In this document: piece by piece, positions 1 to 7,826 of the stretch
How the letters are laid out: the number at the start of each line of letters is the position of its first letter
Numbering within the stretch: the stretch's first letter is position 1
Source of the DNA: an uncultured Limnohabitans sp.
Lineage (GTDB): Bacteria; Pseudomonadota; Gammaproteobacteria; Burkholderiales; Burkholderiaceae_C
Direction: 5' to 3'
Assembly (NCBI GenBank): GCA_937928195.1
Contig: CALEYZ010000016.1
Coordinates: forward strand, 1 to 15,805
DNA: 15,805 bases
Made by a program: the position numbers and the translations under genes
Notes under the pieces: generated by a model
The model's input: the letters and a program-made list of their open reading frames with translations, nothing else
Databases searched by the model: none
Told to the model about the DNA's origin: nothing

Positions 1-2734
1 TGCGCAGCAGGTTGCGCATGTTCATCGACACATCACCAAAGTCAATTTTGACCGGGCAAGGTGTGAGGCACTTGTGGCACACCGTGCAGTGGTCGGCCAC
101 ATCTTCAAACTCTTGCCAGTGTTTGATCGACACACCGCGGCGGGTTTGTTCCTCGTACAAGAAAGCTTCAACCAACAAAGACGTGGCCAGAATTTTGTTG
201 CGCGGGCTGTACAGCAAATTGGCGCGCGGCACATGTGTGGCGCACACGGGTTTGCATTTACCGCAGCGCAGGCAATCTTTGACGCTGCCAGCAATGGCGC
301 CAATGTCGGACTGTTGCATGATGAGCGACTCGTGGCCCATCAAACCAAAACTGGGGGTGTAGGCGTTGGTCAAGTCGGCCTGAATTTCCATGCCTGCAGG
401 ACCCGCCACATGGCGCATCAACTTGCCTTTGTTGAAACGACCTTCGGGGTCGATGCGCTGCTTGTAATCGGCAAAGGGTTTCAGTTCGGCATCGCTTAAA
501 AACTCAAGCTTGGTGATGCCAATGCCGTGCTCGCCTGAAATCACACCGTCCAAGCTGCGCGCCAAGACCATGATGCGCGACACCGCTTCGTGCGCGGTTT
601 GCAACATGTCGTAGTCGTCCGAGTTGACCGGAATGTTGGTGTGCACATTGCCGTCACCGGCGTGCATGTGCAAAGCCACCCACACACGGCCTTTGAGCAC
701 GCGCTTGTGAATGGCCACGCACTCGTCAAAAATAGGCTGGAAAGCAGCGCCCGAAAAAATGGTTTGGAACGGCGCTTTGATTTGCGTTTTCCAGCTGGCG
801 CGCAAAGTGTGATCTTGCAATTGGGGGAACAAGGTTTCGACGCCTTGCAACCAGCCTTGCCACAAATCGCGCACATCGCGAACCACCGCCAGGGCTTGCG
901 ACACGCGGTCTTCAAGCAATTCAGCCGAGGCAATTTCGCTGGTGTCATCGTCTTTGCCCAAAGGCAAATTGCCTTTGCTTAAAAACAGCTCCAACTCATT
1001 GCACAACTTGATCTTGTTGCGCATCGACAACTCAATGTTGATGCGCTCAATGCCGTCGGTGTACTCTGCCATGCGGGGCAAAGGAATCACCACGTCTTCG
1101 TTGACTTTGAAGGCATTGGTGTGGCGGCTGATGGCCGCCGTTTTCTTGCGGTCTTGCCAAAACTTTTTGCGCGCTTCGGGGCTGATGGCAATGAAGCCTT
1201 CACCACTGCGCGAGTTGGCAATGCGCACCACTTCCGAGGTCACTTTGGCCACATCGTCGGCGTTATCACCAGCAATGTCGGCCAACAACACCATTTTGGG
1301 AAAGCCACCGCGTTTGGACTTGGTGGTGTAACCCACCGCGCGCAAATAGCGGTCGTCCAAGTGCTCTAAGCCTGCCAACAAAACGCCTGAACGTTTTTGT
1401 TCAGCAAACATGAAGTCTTTGATTTCAACAATGCTGGGCACCGCATCTTTCGCGTTGCCAAAAAATTCCATGCACACGGTGCGGGTGTGGTCGGGCATGC
1501 GGTGCAAGACCCAACGCGCGCTGGTGATCAGGCCATCACAGCCCTCTTTTTGCACCCCTGGCAGACCGGCCAAAAATTTGTCGGTCACGTCCTTGCCCAA
1601 GCCTTCTTTGCGGAAGACCGTACCCGGAATGTCCAAGCGCTCTTCGCGAACCAAGGTGGTGCCGTTGGCTTCGAAATATTTCAATTCAAAGCTGGCCACT
1701 TCGACATCGTGAATCTTGCCCAGGTTGTGACCCAGCCGCGTCACTTCAAGCCACTGCGCATCGGGCGTGACCATGCGCCAGCTGGCCAAATTGTCGAGTG
1801 CGGTGCCCCACAACACGGCCTTCTTGCCGCCGGCATTCATCGCAATGTTGCCGCCGATGCAGCTGGCCTCGGCAGACGTGGGGTCCACCGCAAAGACCCA
1901 ACCAGCCCGTTCTGCGGCATCGGTGACGCGCTGCGTCACCACGCCCACTTCGGTCCACAAGGTGGGAACTTCTTTGTCCAGACCCGGCAGCTTCACCATC
2001 TCGATGCCCGACATGGCTTCGAGTTTTTCGGTGTTGATGACCGCACTGTTCCAAGTGAGGGGCACAGCCCCACCGGTGTAACCGGTACCACCCCCGCGCG
2101 GGATGATGGTCAAACCCAAGGTAAAACAGCCTTTGACCAAATTGGCCATTTCGGCTTCGGTATCGGGCGTTAAAACCACAAACGGGTATTCAACACGCCA
2201 GTCGGTTGCGTCGGTGACGTGGCTGACACGCGACAAGGCATCAAACTTGATGTTGTCTTTGGCCGTCAGTTTGCCCAAAGCCTTCTGCGATTTACGGCGC
2301 AAAGCCGCCATGGCGGTGAAGGTTTGGTCAAAACTGGCCACCGCTTGCCCCGCCAATACCAACAACTCGCCCACCAAACCATCGCGCAGTGCATCGACAT
2401 CGGGTGTGCGACGCTTTTGCACCTCGCCCAAGCGATGCTGCAGCGCTTCGACCAGCAATTTGCGGCGGTCGGGGTTGTCGAGCAAGTCGTCTTGCAGGTA
2501 AGGATTGCGCTGAACCACCCAAATGTCGCCCAGCACTTCGTAGAGCATGCGCGCGGAACGGCCCGTGCGGCGCTCTTCCCGGAGTTGGTTCAGCAGGTCC
2601 CAGGCACGGGAGCCCAATAAACGAATCACAATTTCTCGGTCGGAGAAGCTTGTGTAGTTGTAGGGAATTTCGCGCAAACGAGGCGATGAATCGTCCGCTT
2701 GGAGCAGGTGTTGGAGCGTGGTAGGTGCGTTCAT
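1..2734 (-). CDS. DUF3683-type FAD-binding oxidoreductase with Fe-S motifs (3' end outside window)
   Basis: A large FAD-linked oxidase of the D-lactate/D-2-hydroxyacid dehydrogenase superfamily; the substrate cannot be read from sequence. The frame is open from the ATG at 2734 to the window edge (911 codons). The N-terminus (MNAPTTLQHLL, then REIPYNYTSFSDREIV) matches, from memory, the DUF3683 domain of Burkholderiales oxidoreductases. Next come an FAD-binding glycine loop IIPRGGGTGYTGG (about residues 210-222), an FAD-oxidase C-terminal domain with HMHAGDGN (689-696) and EHGIG (735-739), and two ferredoxin-like cysteine motifs: C821xxC824xxC827xxxC831 and C883xxC886xxC889xxxC893. The family is usually near 1,280-1,330 residues, so a C-terminal cysteine-rich domain probably lies beyond the edge. 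E. coli YdiJ has a comparable architecture. It is divergent from ugpB. No clear Shine-Dalgarno precedes the ATG. Family assignment is firm; function is not. Confidence 0.88.
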   Translation of the reverse strand, partial: MNAPTTLQHLLQADDSSPRLREIPYNYTSFSDREIVIRLLGSRAWDLLNQLREERRTGRSARMLYEVLGDIWVVQRNPYLQDDLLDNPDRRKLLVEALQHRLGEVQKRRTPDVDALRDGLVGELLVLAGQAVASFDQTFTAMAALRRKSQKALGKLTAKDNIKFDALSRVSHVTDATDWRVEYPFVVLTPDTEAEMANLVKGCFTLGLTIIPRGGGTGYTGGAVPLTWNSAVINTEKLEAMSGIEMVKLPGLDKEVPTLWTEVGVVTQRVTDAAERAGWVFAVDPTSAEASCIGGNIAMNAGGKKAVLWGTALDNLASWRMVTPDAQWLEVTRLGHNLGKIHDVEVASFELKYFEANGTTLVREERLDIPGTVFRKEGLGKDVTDKFLAGLPGVQKEGCDGLITSARWVLHRMPDHTRTVCMEFFGNAKDAVPSIVEIKDFMFAEQKRSGVLLAGLEHLDDRYLRAVGYTTKSKRGGFPKMVLLADIAGDNADDVAKVTSEVVRIANSRSGEGFIAISPEARKKFWQDRKKTAAISRHTNAFKVNEDVVIPLPRMAEYTDGIERINIELSMRNKIKLCNELELFLSKGNLPLGKDDDTSEIASAELLEDRVSQALAVVRDVRDLWQGWLQGVETLFPQLQDHTLRASWKTQIKAPFQTIFSGAAFQPIFDECVAIHKRVLKGRVWVALHMHAGDGNVHTNIPVNSDDYDMLQTAHEAVSRIMVLARSLDGVISGEHGIGITKLEFLSDAELKPFADYKQRIDPEGRFNKGKLMRHVAGPAGMEIQADLTNAYTPSFGLMGHESLIMQQSDIGAIAGSVKDCLRCGKCKPVCATHVPRANLLYSPRNKILATSLLVEAFLYEEQTRRGVSIKHWQEFEDVADHCTVCHKCLTPCPVKIDFGDVSMNMRNLLR

Positions 2735-2748
2735 GAGATTTAAGCCCG

Positions 2749-2754
2749 ATTTTA
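2749..2754 (-). promoter_or_regulatory. Possible -10 element of the FAD oxidoreductase gene
   Basis: On the minus strand TAAAAT lies 14 bases upstream of the oxidoreductase ATG at 2734. Transcription from it would begin only about seven bases before the start codon and give a very short leader, consistent with the absence of a Shine-Dalgarno sequence. No good -35 is visible at 16-18 bases, so this is a weak call. Confidence 0.25.
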
Positions 2755-2826
2755 CGTCAGGGGGTCAATCACGCACCGCAGGTGGGGGCAGACTGCCAAT
2801 TTGCGCTGCGTCATGGAAACCCCGGG

Positions 2827-2860
2827 TTGTCACCAAACGGTCATGGCACTGTAATAGCAT
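2827..2860 (+). promoter_or_regulatory. Pho box and -10 of the ugp operon promoter
   Basis: Three heptamers sit in phase at exactly 11-base intervals: TTGTCAC (2827-2833), CGGTCAT (2838-2844) and CTGTAAT (2849-2855). The first two with their spacer make an 18-base box that agrees with the PhoB consensus CTGTCATAWAWCTGTCAY at 14 of 18 positions. Ten bases after this box is TAGCAT (2855-2860), a 4/6 match to the -10 consensus. That is the box-to-minus-10 spacing I recall for E. coli pstS, where PhoB replaces a -35. The predicted start near 2867 gives a leader of about 43 bases. This fits the known PhoB control of ugp in E. coli; binding here is inferred. Confidence 0.72.
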
Positions 2861-2899
2861 CTGCAAGTCGGCTCTGACAGCAGACGACGACACATCAAC

Positions 2900-2904
2900 A
2901 GGAG
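2900..2904 (+). promoter_or_regulatory. Shine-Dalgarno of ugpB
   Basis: AGGAG ends five bases before the ATG at 2910. It decides the start: the same frame stays open upstream to about 2718, but only the 2910 ATG has a ribosome site and opens directly into a signal peptide. Confidence 0.85.
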
Positions 2905-2909
2905 TACTT

Positions 2910-4214
2910 ATGAATTACAAAAAATCCCTGGCTGCGCTGGCCATTGCAGCCTTCAGCATGGGCGCACAAGCCCAGACCGAGATTCAGTGGTGGCATTCCA
3001 TGGGCGGCGCCCTGGGCGAGTGGGTCAATGACCTGGCCAAAGACTTCAACGCCAGCCAAAAAGATTACAAAATTGTGCCCACCTTCAAAGGTGGCTACGA
3101 CGAGTCCATGACTGCGGCCATTGCCGCCTACCGCTCAGGCAACGCACCCCACATTCTTCAAGTGTTTGAAGTGGGCACCGCCACCATGATGGCGAGCAAA
3201 GGCGCTATCGTGCCTGTGGGCAAAGTGATGCAAGACGCTGGCCTCAAATTTGACCAAGACGCCTACGTGCCCGCTGTGTCTGGCTACTACACCGCGCCTA
3301 ACGGACAAATGTTGAGCTTCCCCTTCAACAGCTCGACCCCCGTTTTCCATTACAACAAAGACGCTTTCAAAGCGGCAGGCATGGACCCCGAGAAGCCGCC
3401 CACAACCTGGCCCGAAGTGGCTTTGGCGGCAGCCAAATTGAAAGCCAGTGGCCATAAGTGCCCGTTCACCACCAGCTGGGTCAGCTGGACGCAGCTTGAG
3501 AGCTTCTCGGCTTGGCACAACACCGAGTTCGCCACGAAAGGTAACGGCATGCGCGGCATCGATGCCCGTTTGAACTTCAACACACCTTTGCACGTGCGCC
3601 ACATTGAAAACTTGGCCAACATGGCCAAGAGCGGCTTGTTTGTGTACAAAGGTCGCGGCAATGCAGCCGATGCGGTGTTCGTTTCTGGCGAATGCGCCAT
3701 GCAAACCGGCTCTTCTGCGCTCTACGGCAACGTGGTTCGCAATGGCAAATTTGCCTACGGCATTGGCGCACTGCCCTACTACCCCGACGTGGCGGGTGCA
3801 CCACAAAACACCGTCATTGGCGGTGCCAGTTTGTGGGTGATGAGCGGCAAAAAAGCCAACGATTACAAAGGCGTCGGCCAATTCTTCGCTTATTTGTCCA
3901 AGGCCGATGTGGCGGCTGCCAGCCATCAGCGCACAGGCTACTTGCCAGTCACCAAGGCTTCGTTTGAGTTGACAGAGAAATCAGGCTTCTACAAAAAGAA
4001 CCCTGGTACCGATGTGTCTGTGACGCAAATGATTCGCAAAACCACCGACAAATCGCGTGGCGTGCGCTTGGGCAATTTTGTTCAAATTCGCACCATCATT
4101 GACGAAGAACTCGAAGGCGTTTGGAGTGGCAAGAAGCAACCCAAAGAAGCTTTGGATGCCGCCATCAAACGTGGCAACGAACAACTTGAGCGCTTCGAAA
4201 AAGCCAACAAGTAA
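2910..4214 (+). CDS. ugpB: sn-glycerol-3-phosphate ABC transporter, periplasmic binding protein UgpB
   Basis: The extracytoplasmic solute receptor of the Ugp importer, binding glycerol-3-phosphate and glycerophosphodiesters and delivering them to UgpAE. The product has 434 residues, against 438 in E. coli. It starts with a Sec signal peptide: MNYKK, a hydrophobic stretch at 7-18, then AQA with likely cleavage after residue 21. The mature protein opens with IQWWHSMGGALGEWV and continues with NDYKIVPT-like and GNAPHILQVFEVGTATMMAS segments that closely match my memory of E. coli UgpB. IGGASLWVMSG in the C-terminal half is also a family match. This is the type 1 solute-binding fold of ABC importers. 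It is the promoter-proximal gene of the operon, preceded by the Pho box and followed by a hairpin that may keep its mRNA level above that of the permease genes. Upstream in-frame codons back to 2718 lie in the promoter and are not coding. Confidence 0.96.
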   Translation: MNYKKSLAALAIAAFSMGAQAQTEIQWWHSMGGALGEWVNDLAKDFNASQKDYKIVPTFKGGYDESMTAAIAAYRSGNAPHILQVFEVGTATMMASKGAIVPVGKVMQDAGLKFDQDAYVPAVSGYYTAPNGQMLSFPFNSSTPVFHYNKDAFKAAGMDPEKPPTTWPEVALAAAKLKASGHKCPFTTSWVSWTQLESFSAWHNTEFATKGNGMRGIDARLNFNTPLHVRHIENLANMAKSGLFVYKGRGNAADAVFVSGECAMQTGSSALYGNVVRNGKFAYGIGALPYYPDVAGAPQNTVIGGASLWVMSGKKANDYKGVGQFFAYLSKADVAAASHQRTGYLPVTKASFELTEKSGFYKKNPGTDVSVTQMIRKTTDKSRGVRLGNFVQIRTIIDEELEGVWSGKKQPKEALDAAIKRGNEQLERFEKANK

Positions 4215-4271
4215 ACTGCAGGCAATTCTGACAGGCGACATGCTTCTGAAAAGAAACATGATCGCCCCATC

Positions 4272-4299
4272 AAAAGCAGAGGATAGACCCTCTGCTTTT
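4272..4299 (+). terminator. Intercistronic hairpin between ugpB and ugpA (attenuator or mRNA-stabilising stem)
   Basis: The arms AAAAGCAGAGG (4272-4282) and CCTCTGCTTTT (4289-4299) pair perfectly over 11 base pairs around a six-base loop, ATAGAC. The 3' arm ends in four T and is followed by GTCCTTT, giving an imperfect U-tract. It lies 57 bases after the ugpB stop and 36 bases before ugpA. The structure is seen directly; partial termination or protection of ugpB mRNA from 3' decay is inferred. Confidence 0.65.
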
Positions 4300-4335
4300 G
4301 TCCTTTCAATCGACTGAAGTTTCACAAAGAGTTCC

Positions 4336-5217
4336 ATGGAAAAGCGCGTACGCTTCAAATCAGCTTGGTTGCCTTGGCTGCTCATTGCCCCGCAAATGGC
4401 AGTGGTCTTGGTCTTTTTCTTTTGGCCTGCAGGCCAAGCGCTGTACCAAAGTGTGCTGATGCAAGATGCCTTTGGTGGCTCGGTCGAGTTTGTTGGCTTG
4501 GAAAATTTCGATCGCCTTTTCAGTGACAGCAGCTATCTGGCTTCGTTCCAAACCACCGCCTTCTTTTCGGTTTTGGTGGCTGCTACCGGTTTGACCGTTT
4601 CTTTGCTTTTGGCGGTCATGGCCAACCGCGTGGTGCGCGGTGCTGGGCTCTACAAAACCCTGCTCATTTGGCCCTACGCCGTTGCCCCCGTGGTGGCCGG
4701 CGTGCTGTGGATTTTCATGTTCGCATCCCCCATGGGCGTCGTGGCTTATTTTCTGCGCAGCATGGGTTTTGAATGGAACCATTTGCTCAACGGCAACCAC
4801 GCCATGGCATTGATCGTCATGGCCTCTGTGTGGAAACAGATTTCCTACAACTTTTTGTTTTTCTTAGCGGGGCTTCAGTCCATTCCCAAGTCCTTGATGG
4901 AAGCGGCCGCCATTGATGGCGCCTCACCCTGGCATCGCTTTTGGACCATTGTGTTTCCGCTGCTGTCGCCCACCACGTTCTTTTTGCTGGTGATCAATGT
5001 GGTTTACGCCTTCTTTGACACCTTTGCCATCATTGACGCCACCACGCACGGCGGTCCCGGCAAAGACACGGCCATCTTGGTTTACAAGGTTTACTACGAT
5101 GGCTTCAAAGCAATGGACATGGGCGGTTCAGCCGCGCAGTCGGTGGTCTTGATGGTGATCGTGGTGGCTCTCACGGTGGTGCAGTTCCGCTTCGTTGAAA
5201 AGAAAGTGCAGTACTGA
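4336..5217 (+). CDS. ugpA: sn-glycerol-3-phosphate ABC transporter permease UgpA
   Basis: One of the two inner-membrane permease subunits of the Ugp importer; pairs with UgpE and is energised by UgpC. The product has 293 residues, close to the family norm. It starts MEKRVRFKSAWLPW and shows about six hydrophobic helices (roughly 14-34, 72-96, 107-132, 157-178, 203-228 and 262-284). The cytoplasmic EAA loop EAAAIDGASPWHRFW starts at residue 189 and docks on the ATPase. THGGPGKDT near the C-terminal side is typical of MalF/UgpA-type permeases. The ATG at 4336 has only a weak purine-rich site (AAAGAG, 4326-4331). The ugpE start follows one base after the stop, so translation of the two permeases is probably coupled. 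The 121-base gap from ugpB holds the strong hairpin. Confidence 0.95.
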   Translation: MEKRVRFKSAWLPWLLIAPQMAVVLVFFFWPAGQALYQSVLMQDAFGGSVEFVGLENFDRLFSDSSYLASFQTTAFFSVLVAATGLTVSLLLAVMANRVVRGAGLYKTLLIWPYAVAPVVAGVLWIFMFASPMGVVAYFLRSMGFEWNHLLNGNHAMALIVMASVWKQISYNFLFFLAGLQSIPKSLMEAAAIDGASPWHRFWTIVFPLLSPTTFFLLVINVVYAFFDTFAIIDATTHGGPGKDTAILVYKVYYDGFKAMDMGGSAAQSVVLMVIVVALTVVQFRFVEKKVQY

Positions 5218-5218
5218 C

Positions 5219-6073
5219 ATGATCGAACGACGACCTGGCCTCGACATCTTGTCGCACATGATCTTGCTGATCGGTGTGTCAATCGTGGCGTTTCCGCTTT
5301 ACCTCACCTTTGTGGCCTCCACCCAAACGGCTGAGCAAATCTCCAGAAGCATCCCGATGTCGATGCTGCCTGGCAGTAACTTTTTTGAGTCGTATCGACT
5401 GGCTTTGTTTGGTGGCGAAACCTCTTTGGGTGGCAAAGTGCCCGCGGTCTGGCCCATGATGCAAACCAGCTTGATCAGCGCCTTGGTGATCTCAATTGGC
5501 AAGATTGCCATTTCGATGCTGTCCGCTTTTGCACTGGTTTATTTCCGATTCCCCTTCCGCAATTTATTCTTTTGGATGATCTTCATTACCCTGATGTTGC
5601 CGGTTGAGGTTCGCATCAGCCCCACCTACGAAGTGGTCTCCAACCTGGGCATGCTGAACACGTATGCGGGTCTTACGGTACCTCTGATTGCATCGGCCAC
5701 TGCCACCTTTTTGTTGCGTCAATTTTTCTTGACGGTACCGGACGAGTTGGTCGAAGCCGCACGCATGGACGGTGCGGGGCCCATGCGTTTTTTCAAAGAC
5801 ATCTTGTTGCCCCTGTCGGCCACCAACATTGCGGCGCTGTTTGTGATTCAGTTCATCTACGGTTGGAACCAATACCTGTGGCCCCTCTTGGTCACGACCA
5901 ACGAAGACATGTACCCCATCGTCATGGGCATCAAGCGCATGCTGGCGGGTGAAGCCTATACCGAATGGAACATCGTCATGGCCACCGCTATTCTGGCCAT
6001 GCTCCCGCCCGCCCTCGTGGTGATCTTGATGCAAAAATGGTTCGTCAAGGGCCTGGTTGATACTGAAAAATAA
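5219..6073 (+). CDS. ugpE: sn-glycerol-3-phosphate ABC transporter permease UgpE
   Basis: The second inner-membrane permease of the Ugp importer. With the ATG at 5219 the product has 284 residues, against 281 in E. coli. The frame is open further upstream inside ugpA, but MIERRPGLDILSH matches the E. coli start (MIENRPWLTIFSH, from memory), so the internal ATG is preferred. Strong family matches include LSAFALVYFRFPFRNLFFW, FITLMLPVEVRI and FIYGWNQYLWPLL. The EAA loop begins at residue 179 (EAARMDGAGPMRFF). Several transmembrane helices are evident. The gene starts one base after ugpA ends and its TAA overlaps the ugpC ATG by one base (TAATG), indicating a single transcript with coupled translation. 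Confidence 0.95.
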   Translation: MIERRPGLDILSHMILLIGVSIVAFPLYLTFVASTQTAEQISRSIPMSMLPGSNFFESYRLALFGGETSLGGKVPAVWPMMQTSLISALVISIGKIAISMLSAFALVYFRFPFRNLFFWMIFITLMLPVEVRISPTYEVVSNLGMLNTYAGLTVPLIASATATFLLRQFFLTVPDELVEAARMDGAGPMRFFKDILLPLSATNIAALFVIQFIYGWNQYLWPLLVTTNEDMYPIVMGIKRMLAGEAYTEWNIVMATAILAMLPPALVVILMQKWFVKGLVDTEK

Positions 6074-7077
6074 TGGCTTCCATCACACTTCAAAACATCG
6101 TCAAAGAATACGGCACTGGCGCCAAAACGGTGCCGGTCATTCACAACCTGAACGCCCAAATCCACGATGGCGAATTCGTGGTCATTGTGGGTCCTTCAGG
6201 TTGCGGCAAATCCACGTTGCTGCGAATGGTGGCTGGCTTAGAAGAGATTACGGGCGGTCACATTTCCATTGGCGATCGCGTGGTCAACGACCTAGAGCCT
6301 GCCGAACGCGACATCGCCATGGTCTTTCAAAACTACGCGTTATATCCGCACATGAGCGTGTTTGACAACATGGCCTATGGTTTGAAAATTGCCAAAGTTC
6401 CCATGGACGACATCAAAACGCGCGTCGACAAAGCGGCTGGTATTTTGGAACTTGGCCATTTGTTGCAACGCAAGCCGCGTGAACTGTCTGGTGGCCAACG
6501 CCAACGTGTGGCCATGGGCCGCGCCATCGTGCGACAGCCTCAAGTGTTTTTGTTTGATGAGCCCCTGTCCAACTTGGACGCCAAGTTGCGTGCCCAGACG
6601 CGTTTGGAAATTCAAAAATTGCACCGCGAACTGGGCATCACGTCTTTGTTCGTGACGCACGATCAAGTGGAAGCCATGACCTTGGCGCAGCGCATGATCG
6701 TGATGAATGGCGGCGTGATGGAACAGTTTGGTACGCCCGAAGAGGTTTACAACCGCCCTGCCAGCACCTTTGTGGCCAGCTTCATCGGCTCGCCGCCCAT
6801 GAACTTGCTCAAGCAAGCACCTGGCCTGCAGGCGGGCCAAATTTTGGGCATCCGGCCCGAGCACCTCGAACTGAGCAGCACAGGTTGGGAAATGACCGTC
6901 GACACGGTAGAGTTGCTGGGCGCCGAGCGTTTGGTGCATGCGCACTTGGGCACTGAAACCCTCACGCTGCGTTTGGACGCCAGCTTGACGGCGCCAGCCG
7001 CCGGTCAAATTTTCCATGCCACGCCCAAAGAAGGCTGTTTGCACCACTTCAACGCCGACACAGGAAAACGTTTGTGA
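6073..7077 (+). CDS. ugpC: sn-glycerol-3-phosphate ABC transporter ATP-binding protein UgpC
   Basis: The cytoplasmic ATPase that drives the Ugp importer as a homodimer; a MalK-type ABC protein. The product has 334 residues. Walker A is GPSGCGKST (40-48), the signature is LSGGQ (138-142), Walker B is VFLFDE (158-163) and the switch histidine is H196 in VTHD. The C-terminal MalK/TOBE-type regulatory domain includes GIRPEH. It is shorter than in E. coli UgpC (356 residues, from memory): the segment between MNLL and GIRPEH is about 12 residues instead of about 35. The ATG overlaps the ugpE stop by one base, and its own stop overlaps the GTG start of ugpQ by four. The position inside a ugp operon separates it from other MalK-like ATPases. 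Confidence 0.95.
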   Translation: MASITLQNIVKEYGTGAKTVPVIHNLNAQIHDGEFVVIVGPSGCGKSTLLRMVAGLEEITGGHISIGDRVVNDLEPAERDIAMVFQNYALYPHMSVFDNMAYGLKIAKVPMDDIKTRVDKAAGILELGHLLQRKPRELSGGQRQRVAMGRAIVRQPQVFLFDEPLSNLDAKLRAQTRLEIQKLHRELGITSLFVTHDQVEAMTLAQRMIVMNGGVMEQFGTPEEVYNRPASTFVASFIGSPPMNLLKQAPGLQAGQILGIRPEHLELSSTGWEMTVDTVELLGAERLVHAHLGTETLTLRLDASLTAPAAGQIFHATPKEGCLHHFNADTGKRL

Positions 7078-7826
7078 GCGCCAACAGCACGCGCCCATGG
7101 CCTTATCCCCGCTGGGTTGCCCATCGCGGCGCAGGCACACTCGCGCCTGAAAACACTTTAGCCGCTTTTCGCAAGGGCGCAGAATACGGGTACCGCATGT
7201 TTGAATGCGATGCCAAATTGAGCGCCGACGATGTGGTGTTCTTGATGCACGATGCCACCTTGCATCGCACCACCAATGGCCAAGGCATTGGCGGCGAGCA
7301 CAGCTGGCAACAACTCGCTCAATTGGACTCGGGCAGTTGGCATTCCAGACATTTCAGCGGCGAGCCGCTGCCCACGCTGGCCAATGTGGCTCAATTTTGC
7401 ATTCGCAACCACTACTTCCTGAACATTGAAATCAAGCCCACGCCTGGCCTTGAGTTCAAAACAGGGGAAGTCGTGGCGAGAGAAGCAGCCAACATTTGGC
7501 AACACGAAGAAGTACCACCACTTCTCACATCGTTTCAAGTAGAGGCACTGAAAGGCGCGCTCAAAGCAGCACCGCAGTTGCCACGAGGTTTGTTGCTCAA
7601 CAGTTTGTCAGCGGGTTGGCTGGACACCGCCAAAGCTTTGGAGTGCCAAGCCGTGGTCTGCCTGTATGCCTTGTGGACGCCCGACACCGTCAAGGCTGTA
7701 CACGATGCGGGCATGAAATGCCTCAGCTACACCGTCAACGACGAATGGGCTGCACAGCACCTGCTAGAACTGGGAACCGACGGCATCATCACGGACCGGG
7801 TCGACCTCTTCAGCCCCGCGGCCTGA
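7074..7826 (+). CDS. ugpQ: Cytoplasmic glycerophosphodiester phosphodiesterase UgpQ
   Basis: Hydrolyses glycerophosphodiesters imported by Ugp to glycerol-3-phosphate and an alcohol. The product has 250 residues, against 247 in E. coli. It carries GDPD-family motifs: VAHRGAGTLAPENT with H17-R18 and E26, the metal-binding pair E44/D46 in FECDAKLS, and H59 in LMHD. NIEIKPTPG and YTVNDEW also fit the TIM-barrel family. There is no signal peptide, consistent with a cytosolic enzyme acting after uptake. It starts at a GTG inside the ugpC stop (GTGA, four-base overlap), so it is translationally coupled as the last gene of the operon. The final 17 bases overlap the 3' end of the convergent small membrane protein gene. 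Confidence 0.95.
   Translation: MSANSTRPWPYPRWVAHRGAGTLAPENTLAAFRKGAEYGYRMFECDAKLSADDVVFLMHDATLHRTTNGQGIGGEHSWQQLAQLDSGSWHSRHFSGEPLPTLANVAQFCIRNHYFLNIEIKPTPGLEFKTGEVVAREAANIWQHEEVPPLLTSFQVEALKGALKAAPQLPRGLLLNSLSAGWLDTAKALECQAVVCLYALWTPDTVKAVHDAGMKCLSYTVNDEWAAQHLLELGTDGIITDRVDLFSPAA

Noticed and set aside
1397..2173. Plus-strand frame of 258 codons opposite the FAD oxidoreductase
   Set aside because: The minus-strand frame through here carries the FAD-binding loop and family motifs; the plus-strand translation resembles nothing.
2718..2909. Extended N-terminus of the ugpB frame
   Set aside because: It crosses the Pho box and promoter; the ATG at 2910 has the AGGAG site and begins a signal peptide.
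3135..3926. Long minus-strand frame of 263 codons inside ugpB
   Set aside because: It is antisense to a confidently identified gene, its composition (His and Gly rich) is typical of a shadow frame, and it has no recognisable domain.
6340..7140. Minus-strand frame of 266 codons opposite ugpC
   Set aside because: A shadow of the ATPase gene with His/Gln-rich low-complexity translation.
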